DNA of 64,000 nucleotides from Sophora flavescens (lineage: Eukaryota > Streptophyta > Magnoliopsida > Fabales > Fabaceae), in NCBI GenBank assembly GCA_030762895.1, contig CM061070.1:76123804-76187803 (forward strand). Reading direction: 5' to 3'. Of this stretch, positions 10,623-21,077 are shown one piece after another; within the stretch, counting starts at the first letter, position 1, and each line of letters opens with the position of its first letter. The translations under genes and the position numbers were made by a program. Under the pieces are notes generated by a model, which saw nothing but the letters and a program-made list of their open reading frames with translations, was not told the DNA's origin and made no database searches.

Positions 10623-13480
10623 AACAAAGAAATAATTCATGAATTATAAGTTTGAACGTCAACCTAAATACACAAAACTAGTCAACAATAGGACCACATG
10701 GTTTGATCAAATATCATATCATACATTAAAGTTCGAGTCTTACAAAATAATAATAATAATAATAATCCAAAACGGGTATCTCCTCCATTAGGACCTTCCT
10801 ACACAAGAAAATAATAATACAATAATTATTAGATGAAAACTTTTTGGATAATGCAAGCTTATGTAAAAAAAATATGTTTCTCATGCTTTTAATCATTAGG
10901 GTCAATTATCTTCTTCTTATTTTTTGGTTCTGCATCATGGATTTTCTGGCTGAATCAGGATCATGCAACATGGCCATTTTGGTTGTTCTTCGAAGCAAAC
11001 AAGAGGGGCCAGTGTATAGGAGACATTCTTTATTATGGCTTCATTTGTATGGCTAGTGTGTTGACTTATTTTGCTGTTTTGTTTCGGTGCATAGAGGTGA
11101 GGGTGCAACAGTGCTCAAGAAAAATCCCACTTTCCAAACACACCCATTTTCTAAGGCTAGATTTTGTAAACTAAACCAGCAATAGCCCGATGAAGCAAAT
11201 CTATGCTCAAAACTTCACAATGTTTGAAGCAACTGCAGAACAAAGTGTCTTTCCATTGGGTTCAAATATGATGGCTCAGGCTATTGTGTTTTGCTACTAG
11301 GAACAACTTCAAAAATATGATAGATGGTGAGCTATCATACAGGCCAACTTCAAAAATCAAATAACATAATCCTTAAAGTGAGAAATTTTAAATGAACCCA
11401 ATAACATAACTCAAAACATCGGCTCAATTTGAGTACTAAAGCATGTGGAAATTTCAACATACCAAAATTTAAGAAATTAAAACGCGTGCAATATATATAA
11501 GATGAAAAGGCAAATAATGAGTACTAAAAGTTCCAAAATACCTCTTTATTAACAAGCCCCAGAAAACCTTCACGTTCTGAACTAACAGACTGCCATCAGA
11601 ATAAAAGACATATTATGAGACATAAGCATGCTTTAAAATCCTTATATGTTATTGTAGCAAGCAAAAGATTTAGACATCAAATTCTCACCAATGCAGAAGC
11701 TAAAACATCTGTTTCTGTACTTGCTACCTTAGTGTTTAGACCGTCCACTAATAACATCTTGACCCCAAGACCATATTAGTTGAGGCATCCTGCAACAGCA
11801 CTACCTCCATGAGTGTAGTAGCTTCAATAGATCACTTAACATTGTGCACCTCGGTCCTTAACACACAAAGACCCTTCACACCATAACCAAATAAAGATGG
11901 GGTAATTGAGATCCCACTATTCATTAGCTGCAACATTTTACAGATCCAGCATCAACAGGGAGCTATTAAACAGAAACTAAGGGCCACAGAAACCCTCACA
12001 GACTGACATTGATCAAACTCTCACATTATTGCCTCACAATTGTTTCACTCCCTTACTACACTCAAGTATTTCGCTCTCTCACCATAACACTCGGTTATAC
12101 CATGTAGACGCCTGTAAGAACCAAGATGTTGTTATACTTGCAAAAGCACAATAAAAAAACCAAACTCTCCAACAACTATTTCACTCCCTAACTACACTCA
12201 AGTGTATCACTCTCTCACCATTACACTCTTCTTCATCACGAGATCTCTTTTAAAACCAAATTGTCCTGTACCTAAGAGATTAAACAAATAAGGATAACAA
12301 AGCATCATTGTCTTACCGGAAGCATTAAGACATAACGGGGGTATTATTATACATCTTAAGTTAGAGCTCTTTATTAATCTCTCTCATTTTGAATATAATA
12401 TAGATTATTCAGGAAACATGATTTAAATCAACCTAGTCTATAATCTAGAAATTCAAAGTTGAATGACATAAATTCAAATCTTTTGAGTTTGAGACAACAA
12501 ATTAGGAACCTAATAAAACAAAATTGTCAAGCAATTAGGAACTTAAGAAAACAAAACTCAAACTCAATTTCAGACATTTTATCAAACATATAGTATGCAT
12601 TGTATATCTGAATTGTGTTTGAGCACCCAATCCAAACCATATTCTAGCATCGGAAACCTAGAAAGAATAAAAAAATTCACATATCAAAATTGTACAAAAA
12701 GTTGTATTATAGCTAAAATAAATGAGTGAGAAACGAGGAAGCAATGAAGCATTAAATTGAATGGTTTAGAAAGGGAAATCACAATTGAGTGGCAAAAATG
12801 CATCTGCTAAAGAGTTTATTAAGAAGTGACATGATGATGATAATGATTTAGATGAAGATGCCATTCAGAGTACCCATTGAATACAGAGAGAGGGAGAGGG
12901 AGAGCCTGTGAGAAGGGTGGAGATGGCAGCAACCTGCAACTGTGAAAGAGGGAGAGAGAGACGACAACAGTGGCGAGAGGAATTTTTTGACGGAGGACAG
13001 CGACGCCGACGACGAATGGGATGAACGACGACAGGGACTGCGCTAGGGGTTCTGTTAACTGGACCTTTCCTTCTAATGAAATTAATGTTTTTTTTCGTTA
13101 AATTTTAAATTTTATTAGAATTAGTGAATTAGGGTCAGTTATATCTTTGTATGGAATAGTGAATTAGGGGCTACACATATCAAAGGCCACAATTGTTAAA
13201 TGTAGCTTTTCTTAATTAATAATGTAACAATTAAAACTGTTCCCATTCAAAGTTAAGGGAATAGTTATCAAGTGTTGCAAAAGAATTATCGTAGTAACAT
13301 TTAAAAATTGTTCTCTATTAAAGCTAAGGGAACACTTATTCAATATTGCAAAATGAGTGTTGCGTAAATCATATATTTTATGGTAACAATCATAAAATGT
13401 TGGCTAATGTACTTTTAAGTAACATTTGATACATGTTGGAAAAGCAAGTGTTGCCACAAGCAAAAAATGTTGTAGTGCAT

Positions 13481-15150
13481 AGCTCCATTGATACCTTGAA
13501 ACCAACTGTTGCTGGGCCTTTGTTTCGCGGTCGTCAACTACCTTCATCTCTCGGTTGTCTCCATCCTTGAGCTCGCCATCATCGGACAGCCTCATCTCGC
13601 CATCATCGTACAGCTTCAGCTCCCGGTGGTCGCAAGGCCAGATTGCGTTCAACTTCTAGTTTTCGGTAGGCCCTATTTGCGCTCATCTCCGGTCGCCGCT
13701 AGGCATCATTTTCGCTGGTAAGTTCATCTCCAATCCCAAATAATGTACCAACACTTATTGGGCCAACACTTCATAACAGGTGCATACATAATAGACCAGA
13801 TTGGGCCAACACTTAATTACCATTACCAACAGTGGGCCTCTGTAAATCAGGAACGATTTTGGCCGGGTTGAGTGTAACTCAACAACTGGACCCGCCTACC
13901 TTCTTCAATACCCGGATACTCTCCCATGCAAACGAAGAAGAATATAGAAGCACCACCGATGAAGAACGACGACGGTCACTCAACCTCCACATCTCACCAT
14001 TCGTATACACCCAGGTCAAACGACAACAAGATCTCAACCCATCGTACAAACAACAAAAATGAACCCGACCCACCACCGTCGCCTTGCAACCATTCGTCAC
14101 CTACAACGCCGCTGTGAAAATACAGCACCGTGAAAATATATATGATGTCTGCCGGTGGCATTGTAGGTGATATGTGGAGGCGTTGCCGGTGGCATAAAAA
14201 TGCACAAGTTAATTTCTCCATAATACATTGATTATATAATTTTAAAGGTTAAACATGAGTTAATAAAACAAATTTTATATTAGGGGTATTAATGACAATA
14301 CAAATAAATAAACTAAAACAATTTATTTAAAGTATTTCAGTCAAGAATACTATTAATATACATGTATTTTATGGCATCATACTACTTTAATACAAGTTTG
14401 ACTAATTTTTAGCTTGAAAAGTCAAACTGACACTCCTAAACCCACATGACAATTTCATTGGAGGACAAAGGGACAAGTGGGTGGTGCACCACTACTCCAC
14501 TTGGGAGGCTGGTGCACCGAAGACGCTTCCTAAAGAACATCCAGTGTCTCTCTTTCCAACAGGTCATGATTGTAAAACTAATCATTGAGTGATTATATAG
14601 GTGTTAAGGCTAGATGTAATGAGCAACCATGAACACTAATTTTTCTTGGGATAAAAAAAAGCTTACAATTCAAATACTCTCGAATTGGGACTTATTGATC
14701 CATCGAACTATGACTAACATAAAACATCCCGTTAATGCCATACCTGCTTGTACCAGATGCAAAATGGTTTCAAGACAAGAAAGAAGCAAATATTACTCTC
14801 AAGCATCAATAAACATTACTCACATGGAAGCTGCGTACACATAACAAAATTTTCTGCAATTAACCGACAGTCAGTTTCACTATGCATCTTGACTTTAAAT
14901 ATAAGAGTAACAAGGCAAAACTTAAGCTGCATTGCCAATTGTGAACACCCATCAAATTTTTGCGTTAAGATGAGAAAATGAAAAGCAAAGTAAAACTTAA
15001 ATGATTGCTAATAAGCTATCACAGTTACAATCAGAAGCAGAAAAGGGGGGAAATAGTACACCCAAATCACCAAGAATCAGGCCAGCTTAACACCGCATCC
15101 AAACAATACCGAAAGTAAAAATAGATACTCACCTTTGTAACTTCAATAAA
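13481..15150. other. 1.7 kb with no recognised gene
   Basis: Removing the CACTA element joins 9937 to 13478 and restores the older sequence, but I do not recognise it. At 13500-13640 the minus strand is open and has a repeated acidic pattern (DDGEMRLSDDGELKDGD), with no known domain. The rest is AT-rich. It probably includes the 3' part of the minus-strand CACTA remnant to its right, since a GT donor (AAGGTGAG) lies near 15130 on the minus strand, but no opposite TIR was found. Confidence 0.4.
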
Positions 15151-16232
15151 TTAGAAGAAGCCTTCTTCACTCTTATCCTCTATATCATCATCATCCTCAT
15201 CATTTTGGAGAATGTTCTCCATAGTTATTGTAACTTCAATGATATCATCATTATCATCAGCTTCTGGTATGACCAAATCATTATCAAATCATTCCAAGCA
15301 AAAGAATCAGCTGGATGTCTCATAAGCCATCTTTAGTTCGACTAGTTTCATGCCATGTCATAGAAGAAGTTGTTTTTATGATAGAAAAAGTCTCAGTCTA
15401 GGCTTAAGTGGAAACCATCGAAGAATCTTTACATGTATCTTTTTTCTACCTTCAACAGCATCAGAGGTGTGTTTCCATCTTGAGAGACCACACTTAGGGC
15501 AAATTTCAGCATTAGTCAAACCCTTCCTATATAATATGTAATCATTGGGGCACACGTGAAATTTTTCATATGTTAGACCTAACCCTGAAATAATCTTCTT
15601 TGTATCATAAAATGATTTGGGCAAAGTATTTTCTTCTTGTAATGCGTCACTTAACAACCCTATCAACATTGAAAAGCTTTTGTCAGTCCACCCATTTAGA
15701 CACTTTAAGTGATACAAATGCACAATGAAAGAGAGTTTTGTGAATTTCTTACAACCAGGATAAAGAATATGCCATGTCTCCTTTAACAACTAATAGAACT
15801 TATCTAGATTATTACCCACTTCAAATTGTTGAACATTGGGTTCGTTTATGAATGCCCCGGGATCCTCATCCTCCATATTTATATCTGTATCATCACTCTC
15901 AATAGTTGCATGCATTGCAAATGCATCCTGAATCAATGTATCCATGTCATAACCAAACTCTCCTTCTACTTGAGATGTACTCACAGAGTTAGAAGAACCA
16001 ACTTGTTTACCATGAAAGATCCAATTAACATATCCTTTTAAAAACCCATAACTGATTATGTGCTCAATAACATCCATTCGAGAGCGCCACTTGCAATTAA
16101 CACACTTGGTGCAAGGGCATAAAATGTTCCCATCCTTGGATGATTTTGCAAATGCAAAATCAAGAAAATTTAAACCCCTCTAATTTACTTCTCTTTATTT
16201 AGAGAGGTGTCAGATATCCAACTCTTATCCAT
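15151..16232 (-). pseudogene. CACTA transposase (Transpos_assoc + tnp2), internally deleted
   Basis: The start is ATG at 16232 (MDKSWISD). The transposase-associated domain follows, with FLDFAFA and the zinc-binding-like ILCPCTKCVN, then YGFLKGYVNWIFHGK. The acidic linker leads to the tnp2 N-terminus: LYPGCKKFTKLSF, GWTDKSFSMLIGLLSDALQE, LGLTYEKFHVCPN and CPKCGLSRWK, ending MTWHETSRTKDGLMRHPAD. The catalytic core that should follow is absent. The reading passes directly into an acidic tail (DDDDIEDKSEEGFF) ending at TAA 15151-15153. In-frame stops lie near the start and at about 15787, with a 1-bp frameshift near 15378. The gene is dead, and the missing core is a separate internal deletion. 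Confidence 0.85.
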
Positions 16233-16708
16233 TTGATACAATAAACTTAAAAATAGAATGAAATAGGAAGAATGATAAGACTAACAGAGTTTGAAAGAAT
16301 AACATATAATAGTATAATCCACACAACTATCCATAGCTCACACATCATTTGACGAAATTTATTTGACGTCGCTATCAGCGACAAAAAAATCGTTGCTAAC
16401 AATAAAAAATTCATCGCTAAAAATGTTTAAAAGACATAACTTTGAATTTTGTATTTCCGTCGCTGTTTACGACGGATAGAGCGACAAAAATACATTCGTC
16501 GCTGATTGCGACAAAAATACATTCATCGTTGATTGCGACGAGAATATGGCGTCGCTACCTGCGACAAAAATTAAAGTATTCATTGTAATTAAAGACAGAT
16601 TTTACGACGAATATAGGATTTTAGCGATGAATTTAACAACTAAAATAGGTATGATGAATTTTATGACAACAAATAACTTGTCGTTAATTTTTGCAACATG
16701 GAATACAT
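16233..16708 (-). mobile_element. 5' terminal region of the minus-strand CACTA element
   Basis: Between the tnp2 start and the next element lie repeated GCGAC/GTCGC motifs in both orientations (16361-16560), a subterminal pattern typical of CACTA ends. The extreme CACTA terminus is not visible. The sequence runs straight into the TTACCGACGG repeats of the neighbouring plus-strand element at about 16709. Confidence 0.6.
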
Positions 16709-17892
16709 GGAATTACCGACGGACATTTTTTCGACGAAATTTTATTATTACCGGCGGCAAAAACCGTCGGAAATATGGAAGGGAAAAATCAGCGTCATTT
16801 CCGACGGAAATAACAGTCGGAAACATTACCGACGGACAAGCCGTCGGTAATTCCGTCGAAAAAGTGGCTGGAAATTTGGCGGGAATAAATTACCGATGGA
16901 AATTTCCAACGGCCCCCTTCCCCTTCCTCTTTCTCCTTCTTCTTCTTCTTCTCCCTCTCTTTCCTTTCTCTTTTTTCTCCCCCACCTCCCAACAACCGAC
17001 GCCGCCATATACCGTCGCTCGCCGTCGTTCAGTCGCCTGCCCCGCCGCACGCTGCCACCCATTCAGGTGAGCTACCTTTTTCTCCAACCCTCTTCTCTCT
17101 GTTTGTGCAATATAGCTAGTAACTCAATCTTTGTCTTCTCCAGTGAACAACCACCAGTTTGGAGCACCAGTCGCCAGTGCGGTTGTTTCAGGTGAGTTTC
17201 CAATTTAATTTTAAATTTTTTTAGATTTTTTTTGTTTATTAATTTAAATGTTGAATGGATAGTTGTTGATTATGATGTTGTAAATTGTTCGGACAATGAT
17301 AAAATGTATTGGAATATATTGTTGGATCGATTTTTTTTAACTGTGTTGGACAGTTAGGTGTATTGTACTGTTATATTGTAAATTGTTATGTGTGTTGGAC
17401 TGTTATATATGTTGGATCAATTTAGTAAATTTTTATCTACTTGTGGTTTGAATTGCAAATGCATATGCTAGTTTTGTTTTATTTATGATATTGTTATTTA
17501 GAATTTTATTGTGGTTAGAAACATGTGTCATTTAATGTTGGTTTATGGTAGTGTAAAATTCACCGTTAGCTTTTGATGTCATATAAAACTTAAATTAATA
17601 GTATTATTTTTTTTACAAAACTTAAATTAATACTTAATTTAGGTAAATTGTTATATGCCTCTTAAAATGATTACTCCATGCCTTATCGTTGTGTTAAAAA
17701 ATCTTAGTATTTGTGTAATTAAATAATATACTTATAATTAAAAAATCTTAGTATTTAAGTAATTAACTAATATACTGATAATTAATTAAAAAATCTTTAT
17801 GCAAATTATTTGTGTCACTTGAAGTCTTATTTTATCTGAAGGTATATAGAGTTAATACGTAATTGAGAAAAACCGTAGCTTCCCGTTCAAGG

Positions 17893-17947
17893 TTCAATAT
17901 TATTGAGCATGTGTACTCGTGGTCATGGTATCGCTCATTTTATTGAA
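17893..17947 (+). other. Leader hairpin H1 in CACTA element
   Basis: The arms TTCAATATTATTGAGC (17893-17908) and GCTCATTTTATTGAA (17933-17947) pair along most of their length. The equivalent segment of the CACTA element at 45272 (46649-46705, opposite strand) forms the same stem with sequence changes in the loop. It lies upstream of tnp2. Confidence 0.6.
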
Positions 17948-18027
17948 TCCTGAATTGCCCAATTGGGACAGTTTGGGAAAAAACTATTTCTCCACTGATA
18001 TACTAATCACTCGTTGATTCTCATCTG

Positions 18028-18165
18028 TTATATAGTTGATGAAATTTCGGGTCAAATCATTTCCTTTTGTTCTCCGAGTCCATGCTTGATTGTGGTATCT
18101 TACTGCGGTCAAGTCGTGTACTTGGAGACCAATGGGAAATGCTACCGAAATTTCGTCAGCTATAA
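18028..18165 (+). other. Leader hairpin H2 in CACTA element (long, miRNA-precursor-like)
   Basis: The basal arms TATAGTTGATGAAATTTCGG (18031-18050) and CCGAAATTTCGTCAGCTATA (18145-18164) pair throughout, with two G-U positions. Inside them CATTTCC pairs with GGAAATG, TTCTCC with GGAGA, and CTTGA with TCAAG, giving one long imperfect hairpin of about 138 nt. It ends 170 bp before the tnp2 start. The same structure occurs at 46432-46571 in another element. Folding was done by eye. Confidence 0.65.
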
Positions 18166-18334
18166 GACATGAGAAACGATGAGTAACTAGTATAATACAG
18201 TGGTGAAAAAGTTTTTCCTCGAATGGGATAGGGCCACACCTTTGAAGGAAAGGGAGAGATTCGAGGTTATAATAGTATCATGTTTAAAAATACGTCAATT
18301 CATCTGGATATGCAGAAGGATGGAATATTATCTC

Positions 18335-19262
18335 ATGAGTCGTAGTTGGGTGTATGATAGGAACGAGCCTGGGAAACGACTTCTAAAACAATCATTTGTA
18401 GTTGGAGTTGCGGAGTTTATATCGAAAGCCAAACAACATTGTGATTATGCAGAAGAGGGGGGATTCAATGTCCTTGCATAAAGTGCAATTGTATGACAGT
18501 TTTGAGTGATGATGACGTGAAGGTACACCTATATCGACGTGGATTCAAGCCTAATTATTGGATATGGACTGACCATGGTGAGGAGTTGTCGGATATTAAT
18601 CTGAATGATGTCGGTGGTGACGATCTTCACATGGGTGCATCTAGCAATGGCTTACATGACGACTATGTCGAACAACTCCAGTCAATGCATATGATGGTGG
18701 ACGATTGTCTTGGGCAACGTGGGAACTTCGAGATGGATGAGTCTGATGAAATGGAAGAGCCTCCTAATGAATCGGCACAGAGATTCTACAATCTATTGTT
18801 AGAGACAAATAAGTTTTTGTTTGAAGGGGCGTCAGATTCAAAATTATCAATTTGTGTTAGGCTTCTATGCAAGTCCATTTGGAATGTGCCCGAGCAGTGT
18901 TTGGAGTTTTTTTTTGTAAAATGTTTCAAGATGTGACACTCGTCAAAGACTTGTTGCCAAAAAGTTATTATGATGTGAAGCGGTTGGTGTTGAAACTAGG
19001 GTTGGGGGCTAAAAGAATAGACTGTTGTCCGAATGGGTGCATGTTGTATTATGACAGTGCTTCAGGTACAAATGACAACATGTTGGAAGAATGTAAATTT
19101 TGTCAGACACCCAGGTATCATGTTCAAAGCAGTGATTGTAGTAAGAACAAACCAGTTCCTGCAAAGTCAATGTTCTATCTGCCAATAATTCCAAGGTTGC
19201 AAAGACTATTTGCATCATCGCAAACTGCACGACAGATGAGGTGACATAATGAAAATAGGAGA
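18335..19262 (+). pseudogene. CACTA tnp2 transposase, N-terminal fragment
   Basis: ATG 18335 begins MSRSWVYDRN, the usual start of the transposase-associated domain. The frame breaks at the GGGGGG run near 18460, where the expected CPCIKCN motif is in a second frame. It continues with VKVHLYRRGFKPNYWIW and an acidic linker, then shifts again at a T-run near 18910. The tnp2 N-terminus follows: LLPKSYYDVKRLVLKLGLG, IDCCPNGCMLYY, CKFCQTPRY and a final QMR-stop-HNENRR in which the conserved W is TGA. The catalytic core is absent, and Transposase_24 sequence follows directly. Both frameshifts lie in homopolymers. Confidence 0.85.
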
Positions 19263-20540
19263 AAGTGGGATCGAAGAACGTTACATATGCCCTCAAGGCG
19301 CAATATCGTCGCTTCTGGCCATCATGGGGGAGGATACCGAAGGATGACCGGGATCGTATCTTCAAACGATTCGGGATAACTTGTTTATTTTTCCCTGTAT
19401 TTTTATATTTTTATTTTTCATGCATTTTATATATTTTTAATTTTTTTGTATAATGGTATTGATATTTCTTCTTTGTTAACAGGCCCTTGTGCGCTGGTTA
19501 CCAGAGCATGCTGCACAGATACGCGCTATATTTGATGGCAGAGCGTCTAATCGACTGAGGGACATGCTTGGGAAGGCTAGGGAAAGTTGGGTGCGCCCAG
19601 ATTACATCGGCCCCAAAATTTGGGCCCAGCTTTGTGCGTACTGGGACACTCAAGAGTACAAGGCGAAGTGTGACCAAGCAAAGAGAAATCGGGCTTCAGA
19701 GAAGGGTGGGAGCATGCACACCGGTGGCTCGATTAGTCATATGCAGCATGCCATTAACATGGTATACAAATATAAATAATAGTATATTTGTATTTTTATT
19801 AAAAAATTATTTTATAATTATTCTTTGTCAGTTGAAGTTAGGAAAGCTTGACCAATAGGTTGAATTCCCTACTTTGTTTGAGCAAACACATATTCGCGCA
19901 GACACCGACGAGTTTGTTGATGAGAGGTCGAGGCAGACAGTGGTGAGCTGATTAAAGTATCTTTTTACATTTAGTGTATCTTTTCATTATTATAGTATAA
20001 TAATATAATTTTTTTAATGTATTGACGCAGGCAGAGTACAATGTCAAGTTCAGTCAGGTAGCGTCTGAGGCTGCCTCCTGTTCTGGTGCCTCGGATCCTT
20101 CCCAGCTGGACCCCGCCGAGGTCGATCGACTACGCACCAGTGTCGGATGGAAGTGGCGGGCGAGAAGAAGAAGGGTCGTATTTACGGTATCGTGACTATG
20201 GCTCGTTCCATCACTCGAGCCTCAACGCCGAGCGTGACCATTCGGGAGCCTACATCCTCCGACTCACAGGACACGGAGGAGGTGCGGCAGTGCGAGGGCG
20301 GAGGTGCGGGAGTAGAGGCAGACTGCAAAGCGCATGCAGCAGCATGCAGAGCTCATGCAGCAGAATGCAGAGCGCATGCAGCAGCAGATGGAGACTTGGT
20401 CTATGGTGATGACCTCTCTGCTCGATTTGCTTCCACCAAAGAGGTGCAGCGCTCTGGGGGTCATCCATGCCAGTCAGCCCTCCACTACTTCTACCGTGCC
20501 ACCACCACAGCCGCATGATGCCAGTGTGACTCCTGCACCA
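19263..20540 (+). pseudogene. Plant Transposase_24-type (Ptta/En/Spm) CACTA protein, 5' truncated
   Basis: The second CACTA protein begins abruptly after the tnp2 fragment with YALKAQYRRFWPSWGRIP. Exons can be placed by GT-AG borders: 19483-19761 (VRWLPEHAAQIRAIF to the GGSISH motif and QHAINM), 19832-19942 (FPTLFEQTH, DEFVDERS) and 20031-20540. The last carries the family's KKGRIYG motif, displaced by one base, and a repeated CRAHAAE-type segment. A stop at 19856 and a missing donor at the first junction make it a pseudogene. In intact elements this protein binds subterminal repeats or assists the transposase. Here it is a fusion remnant left by internal deletion. Confidence 0.8.
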
Positions 20541-21077
20541 TAACACATGATGGTTAGCTGACGCCGGTGAACTCCCCCTACAGGATGACGATGACTGTTA
20601 TTATGATGATGATTATTAGTATAGTTTTATATTTACTTGTGTTTTCTAGACAGACGGATATTTTATATATAGAATACTTATGTTATCTTAAATTTAATTG
20701 CCTTTTTAAATATTTATAATTTCTATTATGTTGATCTAATATAATAATATAATAAATTAATTATAATAAAAAAATGTAATATTTTAAATCAAAAAGAATT
20801 ACTAATTTTTTTAAAAAAATTAAATAAAAATAATTATTAATTAAAAAAATTTTAAATCCGTCGAAAATGCTGGTTACCGATGGAAAAATCCATCGGAAAC
20901 GTTACTGACGAAAAAATCCGTCGGTAATTTTCCGGCGGACTTGGCTCGTCAGTTGGAAACCATTTCCTACAAGTCGGATAAGGACGGATTTGGTCCGTCG
21001 AAAACGTGCATTACCGACAGATTTTTTACTTTTCCGACGGGTTTTGGCCGTCGGTAATCCCTGATTTTTTTTTAGTG

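Larger units (their letters stand above)
9941..13477. mobile_element. Complete non-autonomous CACTA element, 3.5 kb, TSD CAT
   Basis: The left end is CACTACAACATTTTTGCTT. The right end, reverse complemented, is CACTACAACATTTTTTGCTT, giving near-perfect terminal inverted repeats. CAT occurs immediately outside both ends (9938-9940 and 13478-13480), the 3-bp target duplication typical of CACTA transposons. Subterminal GTTGCC/GGCAAC motifs are scattered through about 350 bp at each end. No tnp2 or Transposase_24 sequence was recognised inside, so it must have moved with a transposase supplied in trans. The interior has two dinucleotide arrays and a partly repeated segment of about 65 bp near 12025 and 12160. 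Confidence 0.9.
16709..21077 (+). mobile_element. CACTA element with deleted transposase genes; left terminus lost
   Basis: The right end, reverse complemented, reads CACTAAAAAAAAATCAGG and is followed inward by GATTACCGACGG repeats. The left side starts with matching GAATTACCGACGG repeats at 16709 but lacks its own CACTA end. Subterminal CCGACGG/CCGTCGG motifs occupy 16709-16900 and 20858-21055. Between them are a spliced leader, two conserved hairpins, a truncated tnp2 and a Transposase_24 gene. The three bases after the right end are GAT, and no matching copy is visible on the left. Confidence 0.8.

Noticed and set aside
13404..14221. Several overlapping short open frames after the CACTA element
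   Set aside because: None has a domain, plausible start context or a matching splice pattern; frames are open on both strands.
16546..17195. 174-residue and overlapping open frames across the CACTA junction
   Set aside because: They run through subterminal repeats and a CT-rich leader, are open in several frames on both strands, and have no domain.
18028..18165. Treating the leader block as a separate small MITE
   Set aside because: The inverted arms look like TIRs, but there is no target duplication, and both copies sit at the same relative place upstream of CACTA genes with conserved flanks. A leader structure is simpler.
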